Notes: generated by a model not told the origin, from the sequence alone. A stretch of 64,000 nt of DNA from Anaerobium acetethylicum (GCF_900096945.1 NZ_FMKA01000017.1:1-64000); one strand, 5' to 3'. Positions 25,583 to 35,520 are shown, counted from the stretch's first letter. Made by a program: numbers and translations.

Positions 25583-26479
25583 ATGATAAAAAGTTTTGAT
25601 GAGTTAAAAGAGACCCTCAGAAAGATGCCTGAAAAACGTAAAGTAGCGGTAGCGCCTGCACAGGATGCACATACCCTGGAGGCAATCGTGAATGCTGCAA
25701 GAGACGGCATGGTAACTCCGGTCCTGATTGGCAGAGAACCAGAGATCAGAGCGATCCTGGAAGAGTTAGGAGCTTCTCAGGAAGAGATGCAGATTATCCA
25801 TATCGAAGATAAAACTGCATGTGTGCAGAAAGCAGCTGATATGGTGAAATCCGGAGAAGTAGATTGCATTATGAAGGGGAAGATTGAAACAGGAGACCTG
25901 ATGAAGGTATTGGTCAATAAAGAGACCGGTATCCGCAAGAACAGCACCATGAGCCTGCTGGCCTTTATGGAAAGCCCCAATTACCATAAGGTATTTGCAA
26001 TAACAGATGTAGGTCTTCTGGTATATCCGACTAAGGAGCAGAAGAGGGCAGCAATAGAGAACGCTGTTTCCGCATTTCATGCGCTGGGAGTGGAAGAGCC
26101 CAAAGTAGCCATTGTTGCAGCTATAGAAAAAATGAATCCGAAAATGAAAGAAACGGTAGACGCAGCCGAAATCAAGGCGGAAGGCGTGGAGGGCTGCATC
26201 ATCGAAGGTCCGATCAGCTATGACCTCGCAATGGATCCGGAATCAGCACCCCTCAAAGGGTACGAAAGCCCTGTAGCAGGCGATGCGGACATACTGGTAA
26301 TGCCGGATATCATAAGCGGAAACGTAGCAGCAAAAACAATCACCACCATCGGCGGGGGACGTACCGGCGGAGTTGTGCTCGGAGCGCAGGTACCTGTCTT
26401 GCTGGTATCACGTTCAGCAAGTGCAGATGATAAATATATGTCAATCGTGCTGGCAGCACTAATAGGCAAAAACAATTAG
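25583..26479 (+). CDS. ptb: Phosphate acyl(butyryl/acetyl)transferase
   Basis: CIMKGKIETGDLMKVLVNKETGIR, VEGCIIEGPISYDLAMDPESA. Confidence 0.88.
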   Translation: MIKSFDELKETLRKMPEKRKVAVAPAQDAHTLEAIVNAARDGMVTPVLIGREPEIRAILEELGASQEEMQIIHIEDKTACVQKAADMVKSGEVDCIMKGKIETGDLMKVLVNKETGIRKNSTMSLLAFMESPNYHKVFAITDVGLLVYPTKEQKRAAIENAVSAFHALGVEEPKVAIVAAIEKMNPKMKETVDAAEIKAEGVEGCIIEGPISYDLAMDPESAPLKGYESPVAGDADILVMPDIISGNVAAKTITTIGGGRTGGVVLGAQVPVLLVSRSASADDKYMSIVLAALIGKNN

Positions 26480-26493
26480 GAGGAATTACGAGA

Positions 26494-27828
26494 ATGAGTA
26501 AAAAAATCAATTTCAATGTATGCGGATTATCTTTCAAAATTTTCATTCCATTTTTTATAGTAGTTATGATCACAACCTATATGGGATTCATGCCCACGGT
26601 AAAAATCTTCTCAAATGAAGCCGGGGAATATATAGCATCCAATTATATCGGTACCATTGCGTTTTTGATGGCAGTGGGAGGTCTGTTTTTCTGGCTTGGC
26701 AATACGATTCCTATTTTCAATAATTATTTAGGCGGAGCATGTCTGTTGCCATTATTAGGAACATCATTTATGAATTTCATGGGCTGGATTCCGGAGGAAC
26801 TGGTGAATGGTACTGCTGTCTTAATGGGTGGCGGTTTCCAGGATGCCTATATTGCAATGCTGCTAGTAGGATCTATTCTGATCATGGACAGAAAGCTTCT
26901 TCTGGGAGCGACTGCCAGATATATGCCTGTCATTATTGGCAGCCAGGTCTTTGCACTGGGTGCGTGTGCATTGGGTGGATTGATTACTGGAACAAGCGTA
27001 TTTGAAGCTTTATTTTATGTTGGTGCACCTATTATGTCCGGGGGTTCAGGCGGTGCTATGGTTACCCTTCCATCTTTATACAGCGACATTACAGGTACAG
27101 ATATGACTGGCATGGCAGGACAATTCCTTTCCTATGCATCCATATCAAACGTGATAGCGGTTATGATGGCAGCCATTTTCGGAGGCATTACTTCTAAAAT
27201 GAAAGGCGTAAACGGAAACGGTGATATCCTGGTATCTAAGACTGAAAAGGTTATTGAAGAAGGCGAAAAACGTCCGGCAACATCAGGCGACTATGCAGCA
27301 CTTGGTTCGGGAATATTTATGAGCTTCTGTTTTTATCTGGGTGGAAATATTTTAGGCAATCTGCCTGGGTTAAGCGTAATCCCGGGATTGGCCTGGACCA
27401 TTATTCTTGGCATCATCGTAAAGAGCACGGGACTTATGCCTGACAAGATTGCAGATAATACTGTATACTCCATGAATTTTGCTTTAAGAGCGCTTCTTCC
27501 TATGCTGATTGCAGGCATTGGCATCAAATCTTTGAATTTCTCTGCAATAGGAGCCTTCTTTACGGTTGGAGCATTTGTGATTATTTTTCTGGGAGTGTTT
27601 GGAGCATTTCTCGGAGCAGCGGTTTTTGCTAAGTTATTCGGCCTGTGGCCATATGAAGCGGGTGTTACTGCAGGCTTATGCTGCTGTAATATCGGCGGAA
27701 GCGGCGATATTGCAGTACTTTCGGCAGCTAACCGTATGAACCTGTTGGCGTTTGCTTCTATTTCAACACGAATCGGTGGAGCACTGATGGTCATCTGGAT
27801 CGGATTGTTATATCCATTGTTTATGTAA
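26494..27828 (+). CDS. 2-hydroxycarboxylate transporter family (CitS/MaeN-like)
   Basis: APIMSGGSGGAMVTLPSLYS and NIGGSGDIAVLSAANRMNLLAFASISTRIGGALM (2HCT motifs). Confidence 0.9.
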   Translation: MSKKINFNVCGLSFKIFIPFFIVVMITTYMGFMPTVKIFSNEAGEYIASNYIGTIAFLMAVGGLFFWLGNTIPIFNNYLGGACLLPLLGTSFMNFMGWIPEELVNGTAVLMGGGFQDAYIAMLLVGSILIMDRKLLLGATARYMPVIIGSQVFALGACALGGLITGTSVFEALFYVGAPIMSGGSGGAMVTLPSLYSDITGTDMTGMAGQFLSYASISNVIAVMMAAIFGGITSKMKGVNGNGDILVSKTEKVIEEGEKRPATSGDYAALGSGIFMSFCFYLGGNILGNLPGLSVIPGLAWTIILGIIVKSTGLMPDKIADNTVYSMNFALRALLPMLIAGIGIKSLNFSAIGAFFTVGAFVIIFLGVFGAFLGAAVFAKLFGLWPYEAGVTAGLCCCNIGGSGDIAVLSAANRMNLLAFASISTRIGGALMVIWIGLLYPLFM

Positions 27829-27854
27829 TAAATTAGTAACTATTTAGATATCCG

Positions 27855-27880
27855 GGCATGGCGGCTTATATTGCCATGCC
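27855..27880 (+). terminator. Hairpin between transporter and butyrate kinase genes (possible attenuator)
   Basis: GGCATGGC..GCCATGCC followed by ttcttt. Confidence 0.45.
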
Positions 27881-27909
27881 TTCTTTGACCTAAAAGGGAG
27901 GAAAAAATC

Positions 27910-29016
27910 ATGAATTCATATAAAGTATTTACAATCAATCCTGGCTCTACTTCAACAAAAATCGCAATGTTTGAAGGAGATAAGACGGTTTTTTCAAAGA
28001 ATGTGTCCCATGACGCAGAGCGGTTAAAAGAGTTCAAAGAAATCAGCGACCAGTTTGATTATAGAAAAGAAACAATTCTGGAAGAACTGAAAAAAGAAAA
28101 TCTGACTTTAGATGGCGTAGATGCTTTTTCGGCACGCGGCGGCGGACTTGTAAACATCGAAGGTGGTGTTTATCAGATCGGTGAAAAATTGCTGGAGCAT
28201 GCAAGAGCCGGTTTTACGGTAAAACATCCAGCCACCTTAGGGGCACAGCTGGCAGATGCATTTGCAAAAGAATATGGCGGACAGTCGTTTGTCGTAAACC
28301 CACCGGATGTAGATGAGTTCATTGATGTTGCAAGAGTGACAGGGCTAAAGGGAGTATATCGTGAAAGCAGGATACATGCCCTGAACCAGAAAGAAATCGG
28401 GATCCGCTATGGACTAAAGGCTGGCAAAAAATATGAAGACTTAAATCTGATCATCTGCCATATCGGCGGCGGAATCTCGGTTACTGCACACCGTCAGGGA
28501 AAGATGATAGATTCCAATGATATTGCGAATGGCGATGGACCTATGGCGCCGACACGATGCGGACAGCTTCCGGTAAAGGATGTAATTACCATGTGCTTTT
28601 CCGGAAAATTCACAGAGAGGGAACTGCGTGACAAAGTGACAAAAACAGGCGGCTTTGTTGATCATTTAAATACGTCGGATGCCAGGGAAGTTGAGGCAGC
28701 GATGAATAATGGAGATCCTTATGCAAAACTGGTATACGATGCAATGGTTTATCAGATTGGAAAAACAGCAGGTTCCATGGCGGCAGCGCTTCGCGGAAAG
28801 GTAGATGCGATTATCCTGACAGGGGGCATTTCTCATGATAAATATGTAACAGGAAAGCTGAGAGATATGCTTGCTTTTATTGCTCCGATGGAAGTCATGC
28901 CTGGAGAATTTGAGATGGAGGCACTGGCTGCCGGGGCGGTACGTGTTTTATCAGGTGCAGAAGAAGCAAAAAATTATACCGGTGAACCAGTATGGTCTGG
29001 TTTTTCGATAGAATAA
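27910..29016 (+). CDS. buk: Butyrate kinase-family acyl kinase
   Basis: FTINPGSTSTKIAMFEGDK, NPPDVDEFIDVARVTGLKG, HIGGGISVTAHRQGKMIDSND. Confidence 0.93.
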   Translation: MNSYKVFTINPGSTSTKIAMFEGDKTVFSKNVSHDAERLKEFKEISDQFDYRKETILEELKKENLTLDGVDAFSARGGGLVNIEGGVYQIGEKLLEHARAGFTVKHPATLGAQLADAFAKEYGGQSFVVNPPDVDEFIDVARVTGLKGVYRESRIHALNQKEIGIRYGLKAGKKYEDLNLIICHIGGGISVTAHRQGKMIDSNDIANGDGPMAPTRCGQLPVKDVITMCFSGKFTERELRDKVTKTGGFVDHLNTSDAREVEAAMNNGDPYAKLVYDAMVYQIGKTAGSMAAALRGKVDAIILTGGISHDKYVTGKLRDMLAFIAPMEVMPGEFEMEALAAGAVRVLSGAEEAKNYTGEPVWSGFSIE

Positions 29017-29030
29017 AGGGTGGAAATTGC

Positions 29031-29738
29031 ATGAATATAAAAAATAGAAAGTTTATAATAAGAATCCTTTTTTATATGATCGGGCTGCTCTGCCTGGCAT
29101 TCGGTGTTGCTTTTTCAATCAATTCCAAGTTGGGAGTTTCCCCTGTCAATTCATTGCCTTACATAATCAGTCTGATTACAGGTAACGAGGTCGGGATATG
29201 CGTGATTGCACTTTTCTCGTTTTACATTCTTATACAAATTGTGATATTGAGGAAGGAATTTAAGTGGATTAACCTGACCCAGTTAGTCTTTTCAACAATA
29301 TTTGGGTATTTCGTGAACTTTGCCAAGTCTGTCCTGGGAGATTTCACTATCCCGACCTATGCAGGGCAGTTATGCATGCTGGTAATCAGCATTTTGCTGG
29401 TTGCTTTAGGGGTATGCCTGTATGTAGATGTGAAACTGGTAAATATGCCCATGGAAGGGATGACTGCTGCCATAAATGTGAAAATATTCAGGAAACTGCC
29501 CTTTCATGATGTAAAAGTAATCATGGACTGTACCGTTGTGGTCATCGGCATTATGCTTTCCTTGATGTTTTTGGGAGGGATTGAGGGAATCCGTGAAGGA
29601 ACCGTTATTTGTGCGCTGCTGGTTGGTAAAATCATGAAGCCTATGCAGAAAGTCATCGTACCCATGATAGAAATAACCTGTTTCCAAAAGGCAAACAGTG
29701 TGCTTCACACCCATGAAACCGGCACGGCAATGTCATAA
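29031..29738 (+). CDS. YczE/YyaS/YitT-like integral membrane protein
   Basis: GLLCLAFGVAFSINSKLGVSPVNSLPY and five TM-like segments. Confidence 0.75.
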   Translation: MNIKNRKFIIRILFYMIGLLCLAFGVAFSINSKLGVSPVNSLPYIISLITGNEVGICVIALFSFYILIQIVILRKEFKWINLTQLVFSTIFGYFVNFAKSVLGDFTIPTYAGQLCMLVISILLVALGVCLYVDVKLVNMPMEGMTAAINVKIFRKLPFHDVKVIMDCTVVVIGIMLSLMFLGGIEGIREGTVICALLVGKIMKPMQKVIVPMIEITCFQKANSVLHTHETGTAMS

Positions 29739-29750
29739 TTACGTATACTT

Positions 29751-30158
29751 ATGACATTGCATATAGAACAACAGGAGGGAAAAAGGATGGATCTATATGT
29801 GACAAAAATGTCGAGATCAATCATGCCTGCTATGACAAACAGAAATAGTACCTTATTCGGCGGGAAATTATTGAGCTGGATGGATGAAATAGCAGGGATT
29901 ACTGCCGCAAGGTACGCAAACTCCAAGGTTGCTACAGTAGCAATTGAAACTGTGCTGTTTATGAAACCTATCTGCGGGGGGGATTTTATTGATGTTGAAG
30001 GCAGGATACTATCTGTCGGAAAGACATCGCTGCGTGTGATGATAGAAGTAAGCGTGGATAAAGGCAATGGCAGGCGGGAAAATGCAGCCGAAGCCGTATT
30101 TGTCTATGTTGCATTAGATGAAAGTGGAAAACCGAAGAAAGTAGTGGAGGAAATATGA
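29751..30158 (+). CDS. Hotdog-fold acyl-CoA thioesterase
   Basis: NSTLFGGKLLSWMDEIAGITAARYANSKVATVAIETVLFMKPICGGDFIDVEG. Confidence 0.88.
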   Translation: MTLHIEQQEGKRMDLYVTKMSRSIMPAMTNRNSTLFGGKLLSWMDEIAGITAARYANSKVATVAIETVLFMKPICGGDFIDVEGRILSVGKTSLRVMIEVSVDKGNGRRENAAEAVFVYVALDESGKPKKVVEEI

Positions 30159-31237
30159 TTTTAAATATAGCTGTCATCAAAGGAGATGGTGTCGGTCCGG
30201 AAATGATGGAATCGGCACTTGAGATCCTTAAATCAGTATGCAGGCAATTTGAACATCAGTTGAATCTATATCCGGTGATGGCTTCCGGAGAAGCGATTGA
30301 TGCCGTTGGGAATCCGATGCCGGAGGAGTCATTGAAAATATGTATGGAGGCGTCAGCAGTGCTGTTGGGCAATACAGGACTTTCGAAATATCGGAATTCG
30401 CCACAGGAGAAGCGTCCTGAATTTGCACTTATGCGCTTAAGAAAAGAAATGGAAACAACAACGAATATCCGGCCGGTGTGCATTTATCCTGTTTTATCGG
30501 AACTATCGCCTTTGAAAGAACGTATCGTTCAGCAAGGTGTGGATTTTGTGTTTGTCAGAGACATTGCTGGCGGCGTATTCTGCTCGGATAAGGTGAAATC
30601 AGAAGGCGAATTTGGCAAAGAAGCTTATGAATATGAATACTATAATGAAAAAATCATTACGGATACGGCAGCCATCGCATTTGAACTTGCAGGCAGAAGA
30701 AAGAATAAAGTGACCAATCTGGATAAATCAAATGTGTTGGGGAGTTCCAAGCTATGGAGAACCACTGTGCAAGAGGTGGGAAAGCACTATCCGGAAATTG
30801 AGCTGACTCACTGCTATATCGATACGGCAGCCATGAAAATCATAGAAAGTCCAAAAGAGTTTGATGTTATAGTGACCTCCAATCTGTTTGGAGATATCAT
30901 AGCAGATGAAGGAACCCAGATAACAGGGACACCGTACCTGTATGCCTCGGCAGAAGTTGCGAAAAATGGAAAAGGAATTTATACGCCCAATCAGCTTCAC
31001 CATCCGGATGAAACCATGATCGGGCAGCAAATCGTGAATCCTATCGGCATGATAGCAGCTGCGGCAATGATGCTCCGCCATAGCTTTGGGTTGGAGAAAG
31101 AGGCAGCTGCCATAGAAAATGCCATCAGAAAAGCCATTGAGCAGGGCTATCGGACAAAGGATATTGCAAAAGAAGGGGAGCAGTGGCTTTCTACAAAGCA
31201 GATGGGAGAGAAAATCACAGGTCTTCTGGCTTATTAG
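30155..31237 (+). CDS. Isopropylmalate/isocitrate/tartrate dehydrogenase family (LeuB-like)
   Basis: GDGVGPEMMESALEIL, LRKEMETTTNIRPV, VTSNLFGDIIADEGTQITGT. Confidence 0.9.
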   Translation: MILNIAVIKGDGVGPEMMESALEILKSVCRQFEHQLNLYPVMASGEAIDAVGNPMPEESLKICMEASAVLLGNTGLSKYRNSPQEKRPEFALMRLRKEMETTTNIRPVCIYPVLSELSPLKERIVQQGVDFVFVRDIAGGVFCSDKVKSEGEFGKEAYEYEYYNEKIITDTAAIAFELAGRRKNKVTNLDKSNVLGSSKLWRTTVQEVGKHYPEIELTHCYIDTAAMKIIESPKEFDVIVTSNLFGDIIADEGTQITGTPYLYASAEVAKNGKGIYTPNQLHHPDETMIGQQIVNPIGMIAAAAMMLRHSFGLEKEAAAIENAIRKAIEQGYRTKDIAKEGEQWLSTKQMGEKITGLLAY

Positions 31238-31270
31238 ACAGTGAGATGTAATGAAGAAGAAGTTTGGAAG

Positions 31271-31333
31271 TTGACAATATCACGAAAATAAGTTATCCTA
31301 TAAAAGGAGTAACGTTATACTAAAACGATATAC
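31271..31333 (+). promoter_or_regulatory. Promoter plus operator matching the PFOR/OadA motif
   Basis: TTGACA-17-TATCCT then AACGTTATACTAAAACGATATAC. Confidence 0.65.
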
Positions 31334-31387
31334 AAGATAGCGGTCGTATATTATTAGATCTCCGATAATTGTAACCAATTTCTGCCC

Positions 31388-31427
31388 AAGAAAGCATGGG
31401 ACTGCGGATGCAGCCTCATGCTTTCTT
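31388..31427 (+). other. Strong 5'-UTR hairpin upstream of MATE gene
   Basis: AAGAAAGCATG...CTGC ggat GCAG...CATGCTTTCTT. Confidence 0.5.
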
Positions 31428-31572
31428 ACATTATAGTAAATTGCTCATTTCCTATAACGCAGACCTCCCGTGGGATGTGCGGTCGGACTTATGGAATATG
31501 TTTGACAAGATATCAATGTGCCAGCACACTAGATTAATGAAAATGAAAGTAATAATGGAGAGGGAACTGGAA

Positions 31573-32913
31573 ATGTCCAATATGAAAAAAAGCTTTTATC
31601 TGAAAATGCTGTCTATAGCATTTCCGGTCATTTGCCAAAGCATCATAACAATAGGAATCAATATGATTGGCACCATTATGCTGGGGCATTTTGGGGAAGA
31701 ACAGCTGTCTGCTGCGTCATTGGCGAATCAGTATATATCCGTATTTTATATCCTGAGCCTCGGAATAGGCTCAGGGGCAGCGGTGCTGACTGCACAGTTT
31801 TTCGGAAAGAACAATTTGATAAGTTTCCGTAAAACGGCTACTTTGATGTATAGATTTGAAATGTGCATGATTCTGCTGTTTTCTGCCGTTTCAGGATTTT
31901 TCCCGGAAAAAGTCATGGGATTTCTAACACGTGATGCAGAGATTATTGGATATGGTGCGGAGTATCTCAGGATATCAGCCTTTTCCTATTTCTTTTTCGG
32001 GATAGCATTGACTACAACTTTTATGTTGAGGAATGTGGGCAAGGTATACATTCCGCTTATAAGTTCAGCAGGAGCATTTTTTATCAATATATTTTTCAGC
32101 TGGGTATTTATTTTTGGCCGATTGGGAATGGAAAGAATGGAGATCAGGGGGGCGGCTCTGGGGACCCTGATTGCCAGAATTTTTGAATTCGCCGTTATAG
32201 CAGGGAGCTTTATCATCAGGGAAAAGAGAATCGGATACAGGATCAGACATTTCTTTCAGCCCTGCAAAGAAGTCGTAAAACAGTATGTGAGATATTGCAT
32301 GCCGGTATTTTTCAGTGATTTTCTTCTTGCAGCCGGGAATATGCTGGTCGTTGTAGTGATCGGACATGTAGGAACTTTATTTGTCTCTGCCTATGCTATC
32401 GCTTCTGTGGCTGTACAGCTCTATAATGTCTTTACTTCTGGATTATACAGCTCGAGCAGTATCATGATAGGGGTTGCGGTTGGGCAGGAAAAGGTGGAAG
32501 AGGCATTTGCGCAGGGAAAGGAATTTTTGAAGATCAGTCTGATTGCCAGTATTGCAGCATGTTTCCTGCTCAATATCATTTCTGAGCCTTTCATAGGTCT
32601 TTATAATGTCAGTCCGGAAACAGTAAAAGCAACGGGAGAACTGATGAGGGCAGTGAGCTTCATCGTTATATTCCAGATTATCGAGGAGGTCATGACAAAA
32701 GGAGTATTAAGAGGCGGAGGCGATACCAGGTTTCTGATGGTGGCGGATGTACTGTTCTTATGGATATTATCAGTACCTTTGGGGTGTTTAGCGGCATTCT
32801 GGTTCCGTTGGCCGCCTGCAGCCATATATATCTGCTTGAAATCCGACTGTATAGTCAAGGTAATATGGTGCATATGGAGATTCAGAAGCAGGAAGTGGAT
32901 TCATATTGTTTAG
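31573..32913 (+). CDS. MATE-family efflux transporter
   Basis: Twelve TM-like segments, FPVICQSIITIGINMIGTIMLGHFGEEQLSAASLANQ; start after ggagaggg. Confidence 0.9.
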   Translation: MSNMKKSFYLKMLSIAFPVICQSIITIGINMIGTIMLGHFGEEQLSAASLANQYISVFYILSLGIGSGAAVLTAQFFGKNNLISFRKTATLMYRFEMCMILLFSAVSGFFPEKVMGFLTRDAEIIGYGAEYLRISAFSYFFFGIALTTTFMLRNVGKVYIPLISSAGAFFINIFFSWVFIFGRLGMERMEIRGAALGTLIARIFEFAVIAGSFIIREKRIGYRIRHFFQPCKEVVKQYVRYCMPVFFSDFLLAAGNMLVVVVIGHVGTLFVSAYAIASVAVQLYNVFTSGLYSSSSIMIGVAVGQEKVEEAFAQGKEFLKISLIASIAACFLLNIISEPFIGLYNVSPETVKATGELMRAVSFIVIFQIIEEVMTKGVLRGGGDTRFLMVADVLFLWILSVPLGCLAAFWFRWPPAAIYICLKSDCIVKVIWCIWRFRSRKWIHIV

Positions 32914-33115
32914 AGCAGTGGTAATATAGGAATAATGGAATAGAAGTTGCTTTTATGAGTATGATTTTTGACCTTTCAGCATCGATCCTTAATTCGAATA
33001 TGAGAAAAGGTCAAAATCATACACTTTTTTAACCGTTAAGGATGCAGACGTTGAATGTATATACTGTTAGAATGTAAACAAACACAAAAGAATACCCAAA
33101 AAGAAGGAGAGCAAC

Positions 33116-34087
33116 ATGAAAATATTAGGTATATCATTCGGCAAAAAGAATGCAAATACAGACATTATGGTAAAGGAAGCACTGTTTGGTGCTAAAGAAG
33201 GAGCACCAGATGCAGAAATAAAATTTATCAATACAAACAAACTGACAATTGACCGCTGTACAGGATGTGGTGCATGTTCAAAAAATCTTGAAAAGGGCAA
33301 TGACAATGACTGTATCGTAAAAGACGATATGCAGATGCTGGAAAATGCTATCCGTGAAGCAGATTGTCTGATTGTGGGTGCTCCTGTTTATGTGCTGCAG
33401 CCGGTAGGCCAGTTTAAGAATATGGTGGATCGTTTCTCATGCAGACACGATGTATCTGCAATCAACTGGGTGCTGGATAAGAGAAGAAATGGGGAAGCGC
33501 CTGGAGATCCGGATGCATTTCCACAGGAACGTCTGAAAAAGCGTTATGTTTCCTATATTTCTGTTGGCGGAGCCATAACTCAGAACTGGGTATCCATGGG
33601 TACGGCAACTATGCATCTGTTTGGTTTTCCTGCAATGATGAAAGTGATCGGAAATTATGATGCACACAATATGGGTACTACTGGAAACCCTATTTTAGAC
33701 GAAAAACTAATGTCCGAAATTCATGAGATGGGTAAACAGACTTCAGAAGCATATGGAAAAGCTGATCATGAGATTGAATGGTTTGGTCCGGTTGGAACCT
33801 GTCCGGTTTGTCATCAGAACCTGATTACTTTAAATGGAACAACAACCGTTGAATGTCCAATCTGTGGTATCGAAGGAAAACTTTCAGTAGATGGAGAGCG
33901 CGTAAATGTAGAATTCTCTGAGAAGCAGCAGGCAAGAGCAAGGGGAACCTTCGCTGGACTTCGTGAGCACACAACAGAAATCCAGGGATTTGGAGCAATC
34001 TGTGCACCTAAGATTATGGCAAACAAAGAAATGCTGGATGCGAAGATGGAAGTATACAAAAATTTCGAGAAATATATAGCAGAGTAA
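33116..34087 (+). CDS. Iron-sulfur flavoprotein / flavodoxin-fold oxidoreductase with C-terminal zinc-ribbon-like segment
   Basis: CTGCGACSKNLEKGNDNDCIVKDDM, GAPVYVLQPVGQFKNMVDR, CPVC..CPIC. Confidence 0.85.
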   Translation: MKILGISFGKKNANTDIMVKEALFGAKEGAPDAEIKFINTNKLTIDRCTGCGACSKNLEKGNDNDCIVKDDMQMLENAIREADCLIVGAPVYVLQPVGQFKNMVDRFSCRHDVSAINWVLDKRRNGEAPGDPDAFPQERLKKRYVSYISVGGAITQNWVSMGTATMHLFGFPAMMKVIGNYDAHNMGTTGNPILDEKLMSEIHEMGKQTSEAYGKADHEIEWFGPVGTCPVCHQNLITLNGTTTVECPICGIEGKLSVDGERVNVEFSEKQQARARGTFAGLREHTTEIQGFGAICAPKIMANKEMLDAKMEVYKNFEKYIAE

Positions 34088-34179
34088 GTGAATGATGAGA
34101 AAGGCAGGTCGGGTGTTCTGGCAATCTGGCTTCGAGCTTACGGTATTTGATCTACCTGCATCAATCAGCCCTCAGCACG

Positions 34180-34229
34180 ACAAAGTGTCTTTACCCTCAA
34201 GATTGAGGACGAAGACACTTTGTTTTTTA
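34180..34229 (+). terminator. Intrinsic terminator
   Basis: acaaagtgtct...agacactttgt + tttttt. Confidence 0.8.
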
Positions 34230-34349
34230 TAATATGTTAAAAAGCAACAAAAATATGGCTGACAAATTATCTATAATAGCAATTGTAACAAACCAGATAA
34301 TTTGTTATAGTTAATGCAACTTAAAAAGTTATATTTTTTTTGCAAGTTT

Positions 34350-34363
34350 TGAAAACGTTTTCA
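34350..34363. promoter_or_regulatory. LacI-family operator palindrome
   Basis: TGAAAACGTTTTCA perfect palindrome just upstream of LacI start. Confidence 0.75.
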
Positions 34364-34378
34364 GAAAGGCGGGACAGC

Positions 34379-35413
34379 ATGGCAGCATCTATTCATGACG
34401 TGGCAAAGAGAGCCGGTGTCTCTATTGCAACAGTATCAAGGATTATCAATAGCAGCGCGACAGTCAGCGATAACAAAGCCGCGGCTGTCAGGGAAGCGAT
34501 GGAATATTTCAATTATGAACCGAATCAGTTCGGACGGGGTCTTGTAAAGCAGACCTCTCACATGATAGGAGTCTATTTCCCGCATTCGACAGGATCCATC
34601 TTCGACTCAGACTACAACCTGGAGCTCCTGAAAGGAATGGAGCAGGTTCTTTCCAGGCATAATTACAGCCTCGTATTGATTAGTGAAAATGACGAATATG
34701 AAAAAAAGAAGATGGCAAAACCGAAATTCCTGGAATATGTCAGCCAGAAAAGGGTAGATGGTCTGCTGATCAGCGGGCTGACTCAAAAATCATCTGCTGA
34801 GGAAGCGTTCAAGCAGCTTTTGGAAGAAGAATATCCTATGATATATATCGGAAAGAGATTCCATAAAAAAGGGTACAATGTATATGCACAGTATGAAGTC
34901 TACATGTACAAGATGGTGGAAACCCTTTACCAGAAAAATCACAGGGATATTCTGATCCATATATGGTATATGCATAAGGAGCTGTTCAAAAACGTAGCCG
35001 ACCGGATTAGGGAACACATGCCGGAGGTCAGGATTCAGCTGATTATCTCTGATTCGACAGGAGCATCTGACAGGAAGTACTGGGTCGAGAACCTAAAGAA
35101 ATATGTTCAGGAAGAAAAATATACTGCGGTCTGCATTTCAGGAATGGAGAGCATCGGTATCCTTTTAAGCGCAAGTGCAGAGCTGGAACTTCATATTCCG
35201 GATGACCTGTCGGTTATTGCGGTTGAGCATAAGAAGGGTCAGGGTCAGCGTTCGTATCCGGCAATCGATGCATTCTATGTTCCTGTATTCGAGATGGGAG
35301 CCGGTGCAGCAGACTTGCTCATTGGATGTGTAGAGGGACAGGAAATTTCGGATCATTCCATGGAATTTGAGACCGTATACATTGAGAGAGAGTCAATCAA
35401 AGACAGGAACTAA
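34379..35413 (+). CDS. LacI-family regulator
   Basis: MAASIHDVAKRAGVSIATVSRIINSSATVSD. Confidence 0.95.
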   Translation: MAASIHDVAKRAGVSIATVSRIINSSATVSDNKAAAVREAMEYFNYEPNQFGRGLVKQTSHMIGVYFPHSTGSIFDSDYNLELLKGMEQVLSRHNYSLVLISENDEYEKKKMAKPKFLEYVSQKRVDGLLISGLTQKSSAEEAFKQLLEEEYPMIYIGKRFHKKGYNVYAQYEVYMYKMVETLYQKNHRDILIHIWYMHKELFKNVADRIREHMPEVRIQLIISDSTGASDRKYWVENLKKYVQEEKYTAVCISGMESIGILLSASAELELHIPDDLSVIAVEHKKGQGQRSYPAIDAFYVPVFEMGAGAADLLIGCVEGQEISDHSMEFETVYIERESIKDRN

Positions 35414-35470
35414 AGCAGAAAAAAAATAACAACAAGGGTCTGCATGGCAAACCCTTTGTTTACACATAAA

Positions 35471-35488
35471 TTTGAAAACGTTTTCAAA
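35471..35488. promoter_or_regulatory. LacI-family operator palindrome upstream of sulfatase
   Basis: TTTGAAAACGTTTTCAAA, perfect 18-bp palindrome matching the 34350 site. Confidence 0.8.
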
Positions 35489-35520
35489 AGCGCAAAGACG
35501 ATAAGAAAGGAATCAGAAAT

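Noticed and set aside
31396-31572. Upstream extension of the MATE ORF
   Set aside because: Non-membrane sequence without homology pattern; clear RBS (ggagaggg) precedes ATG at 31573.
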